Shown: positions 9,033-16,917 of the stretch, one piece after another
Position numbering within the stretch: the first letter of the stretch is position 1
How the letters are laid out: every line of letters starts with the position of its first letter
Assembly (NCBI RefSeq): GCF_008923185.1
Contig: NZ_WBMT01000004.1
Span: forward strand, 391,823-455,822
Length of the DNA stretch: 64,000 nucleotides
Origin: Actinomadura rudentiformis
GTDB lineage: Bacteria; Actinomycetota; Actinomycetes; Streptosporangiales; Streptosporangiaceae
Reading direction: 5' to 3'
The notes under the pieces: model-generated
Seen by the model: the letters and a program-made list of their open reading frames with translations, nothing else
Database searches by the model: none
Told to the model about the DNA's origin: nothing
Program-made: the position numbers and the translations under genes

Positions 9033-9926
9033 GTGATGCGTCGAATCCTGGTCGTGTGCGTGCTACTCCTCGCATCCTGTGTCGCGGTCGTTCCGGCAGA
9101 GGCCGCCACCGCCCCGCCTCCGCCGCCGCCTCCGCCTCCGCCCCGCGCCAACAGCTCCGCCAGGCCCGTGTACTTCGTGCCGGGCTTCAGCTCGGCGAGC
9201 TCTCACGGCGACCTCTGGGACGGTCAGTGGAAGCCGGTCTACGAGGCGATGAAGCGCTGGGGCTGGAGCGGCAGTCCGCACGTCGTGTGCTTCTACACCA
9301 ACGCGTCCGGCTGTAACACCCGCATTGAGTCCGGCACATACGCCGTGGACCTGAGATGGCTGGGAAGCCGACTGGCCTGGAACATCTACAGCTCCTTCAC
9401 CAAGTACGGGGTGTACGTCGACGTCATGGCTCACTCGATGGGCGGTCTCATCGTTCGCGCCGCGGTCACCGGAGTGAAGAAGAAGCACCCGGACTTCCCG
9501 TCCCATCTCTACATCGAGGACGTGGCAACGCTCGGTACCCCGCACAGCGCCCCACCGCTCGCGACGTACTGCACCGGCCTCACGGGAAGCCAGCAGTGCA
9601 ACGATATGCAGGAGGGATCGGCGTTCCGGCAGTGGCTGCTGGAGAACCCGAACACCGGCTACAACTACGGACCCGACTGGACACTGATCGGAAGCGATGC
9701 CGACACCGTCGTGCCGAGGTCCGCGGCGCACGGCATGGACGCCGGCCACTACGTCCGCTACCACGCGAGCGCCGGCATCGACCACGGCGAGCTGGTCTCG
9801 CTCACCAGCGGTGCCTATTCGCAGTCGTACTGGAACTACTACGACGACAAGTGGTACACCGACTCGACCGGAGCCGTGCCTACCAGAGCCGCCAGGAACG
9901 CCCTCTACTACTGGAAGGACTGGTAG
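9033..9926 (+). CDS. Secreted alpha/beta-hydrolase (triacylglycerol lipase-like)
   Basis: 297 residues with a signal peptide, then a run of about ten prolines acting as a linker, then an alpha/beta-hydrolase domain. The nucleophile elbow is AHSMGG (Ser near residue 138), preceded by an oxyanion-type strand PVYFVPGFSS. A catalytic Asp is probable in GSDADTVVP and the His in GIDHGEL, as in extracellular lipases of the LipA/EstA type. GTG 9033 or ATG 9036 can be the start; both follow AGGAGGAGG at good spacing. It probably hydrolyses lipid or ester substrates outside the cell. Confidence 0.85.
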   Translation: MMRRILVVCVLLLASCVAVVPAEAATAPPPPPPPPPPRANSSARPVYFVPGFSSASSHGDLWDGQWKPVYEAMKRWGWSGSPHVVCFYTNASGCNTRIESGTYAVDLRWLGSRLAWNIYSSFTKYGVYVDVMAHSMGGLIVRAAVTGVKKKHPDFPSHLYIEDVATLGTPHSAPPLATYCTGLTGSQQCNDMQEGSAFRQWLLENPNTGYNYGPDWTLIGSDADTVVPRSAAHGMDAGHYVRYHASAGIDHGELVSLTSGAYSQSYWNYYDDKWYTDSTGAVPTRAARNALYYWKDW

Positions 9927-9963
9927 CCCGCTCCTGGAAGGGCCGATAGTCCGCTACGTGTGG

Positions 9964-10686
9964 CTAGGCGCTCTTTTCCTTGATGAGCTGGTCCAGCCCC
10001 GCGAGTATCCGGTTCAGCCCGAAGGCCCAGCCGTTGTCGGGCGGCGCGTCGTGGACGTCGTCCACTGCACTGAGGATGTGCCGGAAGCGGTCTTCCTGCT
10101 CGCGCAGCAGTTCGCTGATCTCGGTGCGGGCGCGACGTTCGCTGGTCCATGGCTGGGTGCCTGCGTTGGCCGCTGCATGGGTGTGGCGAATGTGGCCGCT
10201 CACCAGGAAAACGGCGTCGATGCGTTCGGCGCCGGTGAGAGGTGTGTCCGCGAACGCGCTCAGGGCGCTCTCCGTCCAGCCGATCTCGCGGGGGCCGATG
10301 GCTCGGTCGCCGGTGGTGGCGGTGGGCAGCCACGGGTGGTCCTGCCAGGTCGCGCGCACGAGCTCGGCCCAGCGTTCGATGCGCGGGCGCCAGCCGCCGT
10401 CGATGTGGGTGATGTCCGGAGGTTCGCCGACGGCCGTTTCGATCATGACGGCCACGAGCTCGGCCTTGCTGGACACATGACGGTAGAGCGCCATCTTCGT
10501 GACGTCGAGGCTCGCCGCGACCCGCTGCATGGAGACGGCCTCGATGCCGTCGGCGTCCGCGATGGCGACCGCGGTGGTGGCTATCCGGCCCACGGTGAGG
10601 GCGAGACGGGGCTTGCTGGCCGGACGTGCGTGCAGTGCCCAGAGCAGCGCGACGTTCTTCCGGTCGCCGTTGCCTGTCCCCGCCAT
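9964..10686 (-). CDS. TetR-family transcriptional regulator
   Basis: A 240-residue TetR-type protein. The N-terminal helix-turn-helix is clear (ADADGIEAVSMQRVAASLDV then TKMALYRHVSSKAELVAVM), and the C-terminal half fits the TetR_C tetracycline-repressor-like ligand domain. ATG 10686 follows GGAG and matches the family start (MAGTGNG...); an in-frame ATG at 10728 is less likely. It is divergent from a VOC-family gene starting at 10834, its most likely target. I saw no clean palindromic operator in the 147-bp gap. Confidence 0.88.
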   Translation of the reverse strand: MAGTGNGDRKNVALLWALHARPASKPRLALTVGRIATTAVAIADADGIEAVSMQRVAASLDVTKMALYRHVSSKAELVAVMIETAVGEPPDITHIDGGWRPRIERWAELVRATWQDHPWLPTATTGDRAIGPREIGWTESALSAFADTPLTGAERIDAVFLVSGHIRHTHAAANAGTQPWTSERRARTEISELLREQEDRFRHILSAVDDVHDAPPDNGWAFGLNRILAGLDQLIKEKSA

Positions 10687-10833
10687 CCGTCTCCGTCCAC
10701 GCCGTGTTTGGGCCTTGCTCTCGTTCAATCGCCGTGTCTACAGTACGCAGGGTGTCTCTTGGATACAAACCTTCCTGAGGTAACAGACAAGCGTGAGCGG
10801 AGACCTCGCTTATCGGCCCTGGAGGCCCTGCAC

Positions 10834-11247
10834 ATGAACTGGACCATCGAAGTCGTCTCGGTGCCCGTATCGGATGTCGACCGGGCCAAGACGTTCTACG
10901 CCGACCAGCTCGGCTTCGCCGTCGACCACGACACCTCGGTCAGTGACGACGTGCGCTTCGTCCAGCTCACCCCACGCGGGTCGGGCTGTTCAGTGGTGCT
11001 CAGCAACAGCCACGAGGGCATGTCGCCCGGCTCGCTCAGGGGCGTGCAACTGGTGGTGAACGACATCAAGGCCGCGCGTGCCGAGCTGGTGGAACGCGGC
11101 GTGGACGTCTCCGAGATCATTGTCTACGCCGAGGAAGGGCAGCGTCCGGCACGCGACGGCGACGACCTGAACAACGTGGGGTTCTGCCGATTCAGCGACC
11201 CCGACGGCAACAGCTGGGCCATCCAGCAGATCACAGCTCGCGACTGA
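10834..11247 (+). CDS. Glyoxalase/VOC-family protein
   Basis: 137 residues forming a single vicinal-oxygen-chelate unit: N-terminal SVPVSDVDRAKTFYADQLGF, C-terminal FCRFSDPDGNSWAIQQI with the usual metal-ligand-type ending. Such proteins are dioxygenases, glyoxalases, resistance proteins or metal-independent binders; the specific reaction is not predictable. GGAGG at 10821-10825 supports the start. It is divergent from the TetR regulator, so it is probably controlled by it, consistent with a detoxification role. Confidence 0.85.
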   Translation: MNWTIEVVSVPVSDVDRAKTFYADQLGFAVDHDTSVSDDVRFVQLTPRGSGCSVVLSNSHEGMSPGSLRGVQLVVNDIKAARAELVERGVDVSEIIVYAEEGQRPARDGDDLNNVGFCRFSDPDGNSWAIQQITARD

Positions 11248-11384
11248 GCGAGGATCCGGCTCCACTACCGGGGTCAACCCGTGCACGGGGTCCGGCTCTG
11301 CTGCGAAAATGGGGAGTACCCCCGTAAATGCAGGGCTGCTAGCGGTAGTGCCGGGCAAGCCGGGGGCGGAAGATCATATGCGTC

Positions 11385-12692
11385 ATGCCGATCAGAACTC
11401 GACGCAACCTACTCCAAGGCCTCGTAGCCGCCGGCGTGCTGGTGGCCATTCCACAACCTGCGAGCGCCGATGGCAGGACGACGGTGGTCGGTGCCATTGA
11501 GGCGCACGCTCACCCACTGCTCAGCACCGAGCCGACCGGCGGCATGAACGATCTGCACTCGCTCGGAAAGATGCTGGACGGGGCGACCGTGGTGGGTCTG
11601 GGCGAGGCGACTCACAATTCACGCGAGTTCTTCACCATGAAGCACAGGGTCTTCCGATACCTGGTGGAGAACAAGGGCTTCAAGGCGTTCAGCCAGGAAG
11701 TGCATGTGGCCGCCGGTCTTCGCATCAACGACTACGTGGTGAAGGGCACGGGCGACATACGGCAGATCATGAACGAGGAGTTCCAGGGCGGCACGCGCTT
11801 GTGGAACACGCGCGAATACCTCGACCTCTTCCAGTGGATGCGCGCCTACAACGCACGGCACGCCACCAAGCTGCAGTACGTCGGAAACGACATCGACTAT
11901 CCGGGCATGGAACTATTCGTTCGGGTCGAGAGATACGTACGCAGCCACCATCCCGACCTGTTGCCGACGGTGCAAGAGCACTACAGCGGTCTGCGGCCTA
12001 ACGCCGGTATGGACACCTGGATGCAGGCCTATCCGCAGAAGCCGCTTGCCGAACGCAAGGCATCCTTTGCCAACGCCACGCAGGTCATGAAGCTCCTGCG
12101 CGAACGCGGAGCCGACGGCGCCATCGTTCAATACGCCAAGTTCATCGCCCAGGTCGCCGGGATCTACTCGTACGACCTTGCCGACCAGGCGGACCTGCTG
12201 CGGGCCGTCCAGCATCGCGAGCAGGCGATGGCCGACAACACGATCTGGTGGAACGAGCACACGGGAGGCAAGACGCTGCTGTCAGCCCACAACGGGCACG
12301 TCGCGTACGGCAACTCGAGACCGGAATACCCGTACCGGATCCAGGGCGACCTGATCAGGGAGCAGATAGGGCGACGCTATGTGAACATCGGCTTCACGTT
12401 CGACCACGGCTCGTTCAACGCCTTTGACCCCGATACCGGCGTGTTGCGTCCAGTCACAGTGGGATCTGCAGAGAAAGGCGGGAACGAGCCCACGCTCGAC
12501 AAGGTGCGGTACCGCGACTACATGCTGGATATGCGCACCGTCCCGGAGCCGGCCCGTAGCTGGTTGCGGCAGGCTCGGCCGACTCGCGAAATCGGGTCCG
12601 ACTATCCGGACTCGACCAGGCCTGTAGCCCTGGGCACGTTCTACGACGTCCTCATCCACCTACATCGCGTTCGAGCCGCCACCCTCCTTTGA
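11385..12692 (+). CDS. Exported erythromycin-esterase-family protein
   Basis: 435 residues. The core matches the erythromycin esterase (Ere) family: GLGEATHNSREFF (about residues 71-83) holds the conserved His, QEVH holds a conserved acidic residue, WNTREYLDLFQWMRAYN is the usual mid-motif, and AHNGHVA carries a second conserved His. An N-terminal RTRR followed by a hydrophobic stretch (LLQGLVAAGVLVAIP) looks like a Tat or Sec signal, which Ere enzymes of clinical type lack. It may hydrolyse a macrolactone or another ester outside the cell; macrolide resistance is not shown by sequence. Confidence 0.85.
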   Translation: MPIRTRRNLLQGLVAAGVLVAIPQPASADGRTTVVGAIEAHAHPLLSTEPTGGMNDLHSLGKMLDGATVVGLGEATHNSREFFTMKHRVFRYLVENKGFKAFSQEVHVAAGLRINDYVVKGTGDIRQIMNEEFQGGTRLWNTREYLDLFQWMRAYNARHATKLQYVGNDIDYPGMELFVRVERYVRSHHPDLLPTVQEHYSGLRPNAGMDTWMQAYPQKPLAERKASFANATQVMKLLRERGADGAIVQYAKFIAQVAGIYSYDLADQADLLRAVQHREQAMADNTIWWNEHTGGKTLLSAHNGHVAYGNSRPEYPYRIQGDLIREQIGRRYVNIGFTFDHGSFNAFDPDTGVLRPVTVGSAEKGGNEPTLDKVRYRDYMLDMRTVPEPARSWLRQARPTREIGSDYPDSTRPVALGTFYDVLIHLHRVRAATLL

Positions 12693-12707
12693 CCGTCCAA
12701 TTGTGCA

Positions 12708-12739
12708 GCGGCCAGGCCACTTTCTGGGGGCCTGGCCGC
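12708..12739. terminator. Bidirectional intrinsic terminator
   Basis: Perfect 11-bp stem GCGGCCAGGCC / GGCCTGGCCGC with a 10-nt loop between convergent genes ending at 12692 and 12764. Confidence 0.8.
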
Positions 12740-12763
12740 CTGCCTGCGGTCACCTGCCTGCGG

Positions 12764-13579
12764 TCAAAGGCAGCCTTCGAACTCCGGGACCTCGATGACC
12801 GACAGATCCAGTCCCGATCCCTTGAACCACTTGTGCATGAGCTTGGTCATCGTGCCGTCCTGGTACATCTGCGTGATGGCCTTGTTGACGGCCTCGCAGC
12901 CGTCGGGGTCGCCGCGCCGCATGCCGATCCCGGTGCGCTGTTCCCCGAACCGCGCGTTCAGCAGCCGGAAGTCCTGGCCCTGCCGCAGTTTGATCCCCGC
13001 CAGGATGGTGTCGTTGGTCGTGATGGCGTCGATGCTCCGGCTCCGCAGCATGGCCGCGCACTGGTCGTAGTCCTGCGCGGACACCTGCTCGGCGGCGACG
13101 CCCCGTTCCTTGGTCACCTGGTCGGCCGCCCCGGCTCCCTTGACGGCACAGATCTTGCGTCCCTTGAGGTCACGCACGCCGCGTATAGCACGTTCGCCAG
13201 CACGCACGAGGATGTCCTGGTACGAGGGGTAGTAGGGTCCCGCGAACGTCAGGCGAAGCTTCCAGTCGGGCCGAACCCAGAACGTGAGCACCAGGTCGGC
13301 GCGCCGTTCCAGCAGCAGCCGCTCACGGTCGGCGGCGAACGACTGGACGAACTCCACCCGCTTGCCGAGCCGCTCCCCCACCTGCCGGGCGACGTCCACG
13401 TCGAACCCTTCGAACGCGCCGTCCGGACGTTTCAGCCCGATCCCCGGAAGGTCAGGCCGGACCCCGGCGACCAGCGTGTCCTTGTCCATGATCGACGGCT
13501 CTCCCGCCTCCCCGCACCCGGCGAGCCCCACGCTCGCCACCAGTGCCAGACCGACCATCGCTTTGGACGCAACCCTCAT
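12764..13579 (-). CDS. Amino-acid ABC transporter substrate-binding lipoprotein (SBP family 3)
   Basis: 271 residues from ATG 13579, preceded by GGGAAGGGA. A lipoprotein signal ends in the lipobox LAGC. The mature domain follows the family-3 periplasmic binding fold: LVAGVRPDLPGIGLKRPDG, EGFDVDVARQVGERLG, ADLVLTFW and DLKGRKICAVKGAG are the usual landmarks of glutamate/polar amino acid binding proteins. No permease or ATPase gene adjoins it, so it either serves a distant transporter or acts as a receptor. Confidence 0.88.
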   Translation of the reverse strand: MRVASKAMVGLALVASVGLAGCGEAGEPSIMDKDTLVAGVRPDLPGIGLKRPDGAFEGFDVDVARQVGERLGKRVEFVQSFAADRERLLLERRADLVLTFWVRPDWKLRLTFAGPYYPSYQDILVRAGERAIRGVRDLKGRKICAVKGAGAADQVTKERGVAAEQVSAQDYDQCAAMLRSRSIDAITTNDTILAGIKLRQGQDFRLLNARFGEQRTGIGMRRGDPDGCEAVNKAITQMYQDGTMTKLMHKWFKGSGLDLSVIEVPEFEGCL

Positions 13580-13731
13580 CGGTCCCCTTCCCGTCCCGCA
13601 CAGCTGACCGGCACCCATAGCGTCGATCATCACAAAACCGGTGTCGAGATCCTTCCCGAGAAAGGGGCGAGGCGCCAGAGATCGGCCACGCCCACTGCGG
13701 CATTCCTGCCATATTCCACTAATGTCGCGGG

Positions 13732-14808
13732 ATGCCGATGACGCCTTTGGCTGTGGTCGATGCCGCTGCGGCGTTCGCCGTCGCCGGTACGGACGCGGAC
13801 GCCTTCGCCGTTTTCGGCAGCGAAGCGGCGGTCGGTTCCGGCTGTACGGTGCTCATTGCCGACTCCGGTGACGACCTGAAGCTCAGCGGGGTTCGCAGCC
13901 GCGACACGTTCGCTTTGCTGGAGCCGATGCCCGGAATGGTCGCCACGCGACTCTGGGATGCCCATCCGCGGCCGATCCACCTGTTCGGCCGGCTGCCCGA
14001 AGGCATGATCTATCTCGGCACCGGCCGCCTGTCACGCGGTGGCCCGAACCGCGAATCACCGCAAGAGATCCATGAGTGCCTCCTGCGGCTGGACTCGCCC
14101 CTGGACTTTCAGGTGCTCGACCGGGTCCGTCCACCGACCCCGCCGACCCACGTTCCAGGCGTTCAGTGGCTGGATCTGGTGCGCAGCGACCCCACCGCCG
14201 CACTGCGGCAGTTCGTCCAAGGCTGGCACCCTCGCACAGCCGATCACGAGCGAACTGCGGCCCCGCCCTCACTCGCGGTTCCGGCGGCCCTGGACGAGCT
14301 GTACCGGCTAGCCGAAGGCCGCCATCACCTGCTGGGAGTGCAAAACTCCATCCACCGCCCAGCCGACCTATCTCTGGACGACCAGGGCCGGCTGCGGTTC
14401 GGCTACGAGAATCAAGGCGGCTTCTACTGGGCGCTCGACCCCGCCGAAGACGATCCCACCGTCTGGACCGTCGAGCCTCCCGACCATGCCTTCGCCGAAC
14501 GCGAACCACTCAGCGGCTTCCTCCTGCAGTTCACGCTGTCCGAAGCCGTCATGAGCGCGCCCTACCAGGCCTGGAGCGGCCACATCCCCACCCCGATGGC
14601 CGAACCGCTCACCACCATCCTGGCGCGAGTGCCGCTCAAGACCTGGATGTGGTCCTGGTATTCGGCGTCCTTCTACGTCGCCCCTGGCCTGGTCGCAGAG
14701 ATCACCGAGACCGAGGAGCAGAGCTGGATACGGATGGGCGCAACCCACCGCAGCGTCCTGCGGCCCTTGGCCGACCTGCACATTCAGTGGTCGACCTTCG
14801 ACGGATGA
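13732..14808 (+). CDS. Conserved protein, possible SMI1/KNR4-like C-terminal half
   Basis: 358 residues, no signal peptide or membrane helix. The first 150 residues are unrecognised. The second half (AALDELYRLAEGRHHLLG, RFGYENQGGFYWALDPAEDD) resembles SMI1/KNR4-type proteins, which in bacteria are often immunity proteins of polymorphic toxins. No toxin gene adjoins it. ATG 13732 and ATG 13738 are both possible starts. The family call is tentative. Confidence 0.65.
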   Translation: MPMTPLAVVDAAAAFAVAGTDADAFAVFGSEAAVGSGCTVLIADSGDDLKLSGVRSRDTFALLEPMPGMVATRLWDAHPRPIHLFGRLPEGMIYLGTGRLSRGGPNRESPQEIHECLLRLDSPLDFQVLDRVRPPTPPTHVPGVQWLDLVRSDPTAALRQFVQGWHPRTADHERTAAPPSLAVPAALDELYRLAEGRHHLLGVQNSIHRPADLSLDDQGRLRFGYENQGGFYWALDPAEDDPTVWTVEPPDHAFAEREPLSGFLLQFTLSEAVMSAPYQAWSGHIPTPMAEPLTTILARVPLKTWMWSWYSASFYVAPGLVAEITETEEQSWIRMGATHRSVLRPLADLHIQWSTFDG

Positions 14809-14966
14809 ACGACGCGGCGAACTGACAACGCGCTCGCTGTGTCGGCGGGATTGCTGTAAATGACAAATGGCCACGGCTTATTCGCTCAGTTGGACGCGTA
14901 GTACGGCGCTGGCGTCGTAGCGACACTTCGGCCGAATCCCCCACCCCGAGCGGAAGGAGCCGCGTC

Positions 14967-15701
14967 ATGCGGTCCGTCACTCACAGATCCGGCCGGCGAA
15001 TCCTGACGGGCGCCGCCGCCATGGCCTTGGCCGCCGGAGGCGTCGCCACCGTCACCGCAGTGCCCGCCGCCGCGGCCGAGTGCAAGGCGGTCAGCGTCAT
15101 CTCCGCCCGCGGCACCTGGGAACCGCAGGAGGGAAGCTGGCTGCAGAAGCCGATGGGCGACCTGATCCTGCAGAAGTTCCCCGGTCAGGCCAAGTACACC
15201 GAGCTGACCTATCCGGCCCAGCCCTCGTTCAACACCAGCGCACCGGTGGGCGTCGGCAACCTGATCAGTACCCTCAACTCCGAAACGCAGGCGTGCCCGA
15301 ACCAGAAGTACATCCTGCTGGGCTACTCGCAGGGCGCGGGCGTGGTCGGTGACGCTCTGGCCGCTACCTCCGCCCGCATCTGGGGCGCGGACAAGGGCAC
15401 GGTCAGCTCCGCCGCCAGCAGCAGGATCGCCGCGATCGTGATGTTCGGTGACATCCGCTTCCGGGCGGGCGAGCCGTACAACGTCGGCACCTTCGAACCC
15501 GGCAAGCAGTCGGGCAACCCCCCGCCCCGCCCCCTGGGCGCGCTCAGCACCTACAGCTCCCGCATCCAGAACTACTGCGTGCGCGACGACTTCGTCTGCC
15601 AGGGCAGCACCGGCAACTTCATCGCCCACCTCGCCTACTTCACCAATGGAATGCCGACCCAAGGCGTGAACTTCGCCGTGGCCAAGGTCCAGGGCGGCTA
15701 A
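14967..15701 (+). CDS. Secreted cutinase-family esterase
   Basis: 244 residues; GGAAGGAG precedes ATG 14967 at 7 bases. A signal peptide of about 37 residues ends AAAA-E. The mature domain has the cutinase nucleophile motif GYSQG (Ser), with the Asp in YCVRDDFVC and the His in IAHLAYF completing the triad. The paired cysteines expected for cutinases are present (AECKAV, QACPN, NYCVRDDFVCQG). Expected substrates are short- to medium-chain esters, cutin or mycobacterial-type lipids outside the cell. Confidence 0.92.
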   Translation: MRSVTHRSGRRILTGAAAMALAAGGVATVTAVPAAAAECKAVSVISARGTWEPQEGSWLQKPMGDLILQKFPGQAKYTELTYPAQPSFNTSAPVGVGNLISTLNSETQACPNQKYILLGYSQGAGVVGDALAATSARIWGADKGTVSSAASSRIAAIVMFGDIRFRAGEPYNVGTFEPGKQSGNPPPRPLGALSTYSSRIQNYCVRDDFVCQGSTGNFIAHLAYFTNGMPTQGVNFAVAKVQGG

Positions 15702-15706
15702 GGAAA

Positions 15707-15740
15707 TGTCGTGGGCGTCCTCCTGAGGACGCCCACGACA
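15707..15740. terminator. Bidirectional intrinsic terminator
   Basis: A nearly continuous 16-bp inverted repeat (TGTCGTGGGCGTCCTC / GAGGACGCCCACGACA) with only two bases between arms, lying between the cutinase and a convergent gene. Confidence 0.85.
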
Positions 15741-15750
15741 CAAGCCCTCG

Positions 15751-16038
15751 CTAGACGCCTCCACCAGACAGCACCTCGATCTCACCGGACGTGGTCAGCA
15801 GCAGCCGTGGGACACCTGCGTAAGCGGCGGGAGCTTCCATCGGACGAAGTCCCCGCGCTTCGGCTGTGATGACCAGCCGCTGGTGGTTCGTCCTGTCTCC
15901 ACTGACCCGCGTCCAGGTGACGACACCGCGCCACTCCCCTGTCTTCTCGTGCTTGACCCAGGCGAGCAGATAACCATGCGCCTGAACGCCCGACAGCCAG
16001 ACGAGCGGCGGGCAGTAGAGGTGTTCTTCGAACCGCAC
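15751..16038 (-). CDS. Small conserved protein of unknown function
   Basis: 95 residues starting at GTG 16038, three bases after the stop of the upstream gene, so the two form an operon. The sequence is rich in Trp and beta-type residues (HGYLLAWVKHEKTGEWRGVV). No family could be named with confidence; the pair may act together. Confidence 0.6.
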   Translation of the reverse strand: MRFEEHLYCPPLVWLSGVQAHGYLLAWVKHEKTGEWRGVVTWTRVSGDRTNHQRLVITAEARGLRPMEAPAAYAGVPRLLLTTSGEIEVLSGGGV

Positions 16039-16041
16039 GGA

Positions 16042-16359
16042 TCAGTCGACCAGCCCGATGAGCCGCCAGGTCATGGACGCCTCGTCCAATGCCAGCTCGG
16101 CTTGCCCAGAGCCCGCGGCGCTGGAAGCCTCAACCAGCCAGTGGCGGATCGGCTGGGATCCCCCGTCGGCCAGGGACACCTCCTCGCGCCACCAGTCACG
16201 GGTGGTGACCCAGTAGTCCAGCACCGGCCCGGCCCTGTAGACCCGACGCCGCCACGTCCATCGGAGTGGCCTGCCGATTCGATCGGTCTCGACACCCGTA
16301 ATGCGCTCGTTGTAAACCCTCACCGCCGCATCATGTCGAACATACGTTCGAAGTGCCAC
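16042..16359 (-). CDS. Small conserved protein, DUF6504-like
   Basis: 105 residues with the pattern 'GRPLRWTWRRRVYRAGPVLDYWVT' (shown in two parts: GRPLRWTWRRRVYRAG and PVLDYWVTTRDWW) that resembles the small actinobacterial DUF6504 family, where a Trp-rich strand is followed by a C-terminal MTWRLIGLVD-type ending. Those proteins are sometimes encoded near error-prone polymerase genes, but none is here. Function unknown. First gene of a two-gene operon. Confidence 0.6.
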   Translation of the reverse strand: MALRTYVRHDAAVRVYNERITGVETDRIGRPLRWTWRRRVYRAGPVLDYWVTTRDWWREEVSLADGGSQPIRHWLVEASSAAGSGQAELALDEASMTWRLIGLVD

Positions 16360-16386
16360 TCTACTGCAGATTCGCCACCATGTGAC

Positions 16387-16595
16387 TCACCCGGCGCCGC
16401 TCACTTGCAACGGCCGTGAGAGCAGGAATGGCAGCACTCGGGGCAGGACCTCGTCGGGGCGCCGGATGGCGCCACCGTGGTCGGCGTCCGCGATGGAGAA
16501 GAACTCAATGCCCTGAGCGTGGGCGAAGTCACGCATGGGGTCATGCCAGGGATCGGCCGTACCGGCGTACATCAGCGTCGGCACGCCAGAGGCAG
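16387..16595 (-). pseudogene. C-terminal remnant of an alpha/beta-hydrolase
   Basis: The readable part, VPTLMYAGTADPWHDPMRDF and then DADHGGAIRRPDEVLPRVLP, is the last quarter of an alpha/beta-hydrolase, including the catalytic Asp region (GTADPW) and catalytic His (DADHGG). Upstream of about 16595 the homology stops abruptly and runs into the antisense of a truncated HxlR gene. The nucleophile half is missing, so it cannot be functional. Confidence 0.7.
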
Positions 16596-16625
16596 CCAAC
16601 CCGCCGCCCAGACAGCTCGAACGCG

Positions 16626-16852
16626 CCATCGCAGGCGTCAGCCGCCGGATGCTGACCCTCAACCTCCGCAGCCTCGAACGCAACGGCCTGATCACCCGGA
16701 CCGTTCACCCGACCGCGCCGCCGAGCGTGGAGTACGCCATCACCCCGCTGGCCGCGCAGATCCGCGATCCCCTGGAGGCCCTCGCGGACTGGGCCCGCCA
16801 CGCCGCCCCGGACCTGCTCGCGGCCCGGCGCGCCTACGACGACCGCGGCTGA
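16626..16852 (+). pseudogene. C-terminal remnant of an HxlR-family regulator
   Basis: The segment VSRRMLTLNLRSLERNGLIT followed by RTVHPTAPPSVEYAITPLA matches the recognition helix and wing of HxlR-type winged-helix regulators and continues to a normal C-terminus. The N-terminal half, with its conserved Cys and first helices, is absent; homology begins at about 16626. It meets the hydrolase remnant head to head. Confidence 0.75.
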
Positions 16853-16917
16853 CAAACGACGAGAACACCGACGCCACCAGCCGACGAGTACCCCACCAGC
16901 GCGGACGGTTTCAGCCC

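Noticed and set aside
12738..12768. CTGCCTGCGGTCA repeated twice at the end of the binding-protein gene
   Set aside because: Only two short copies next to a terminator; no functional suggestion.
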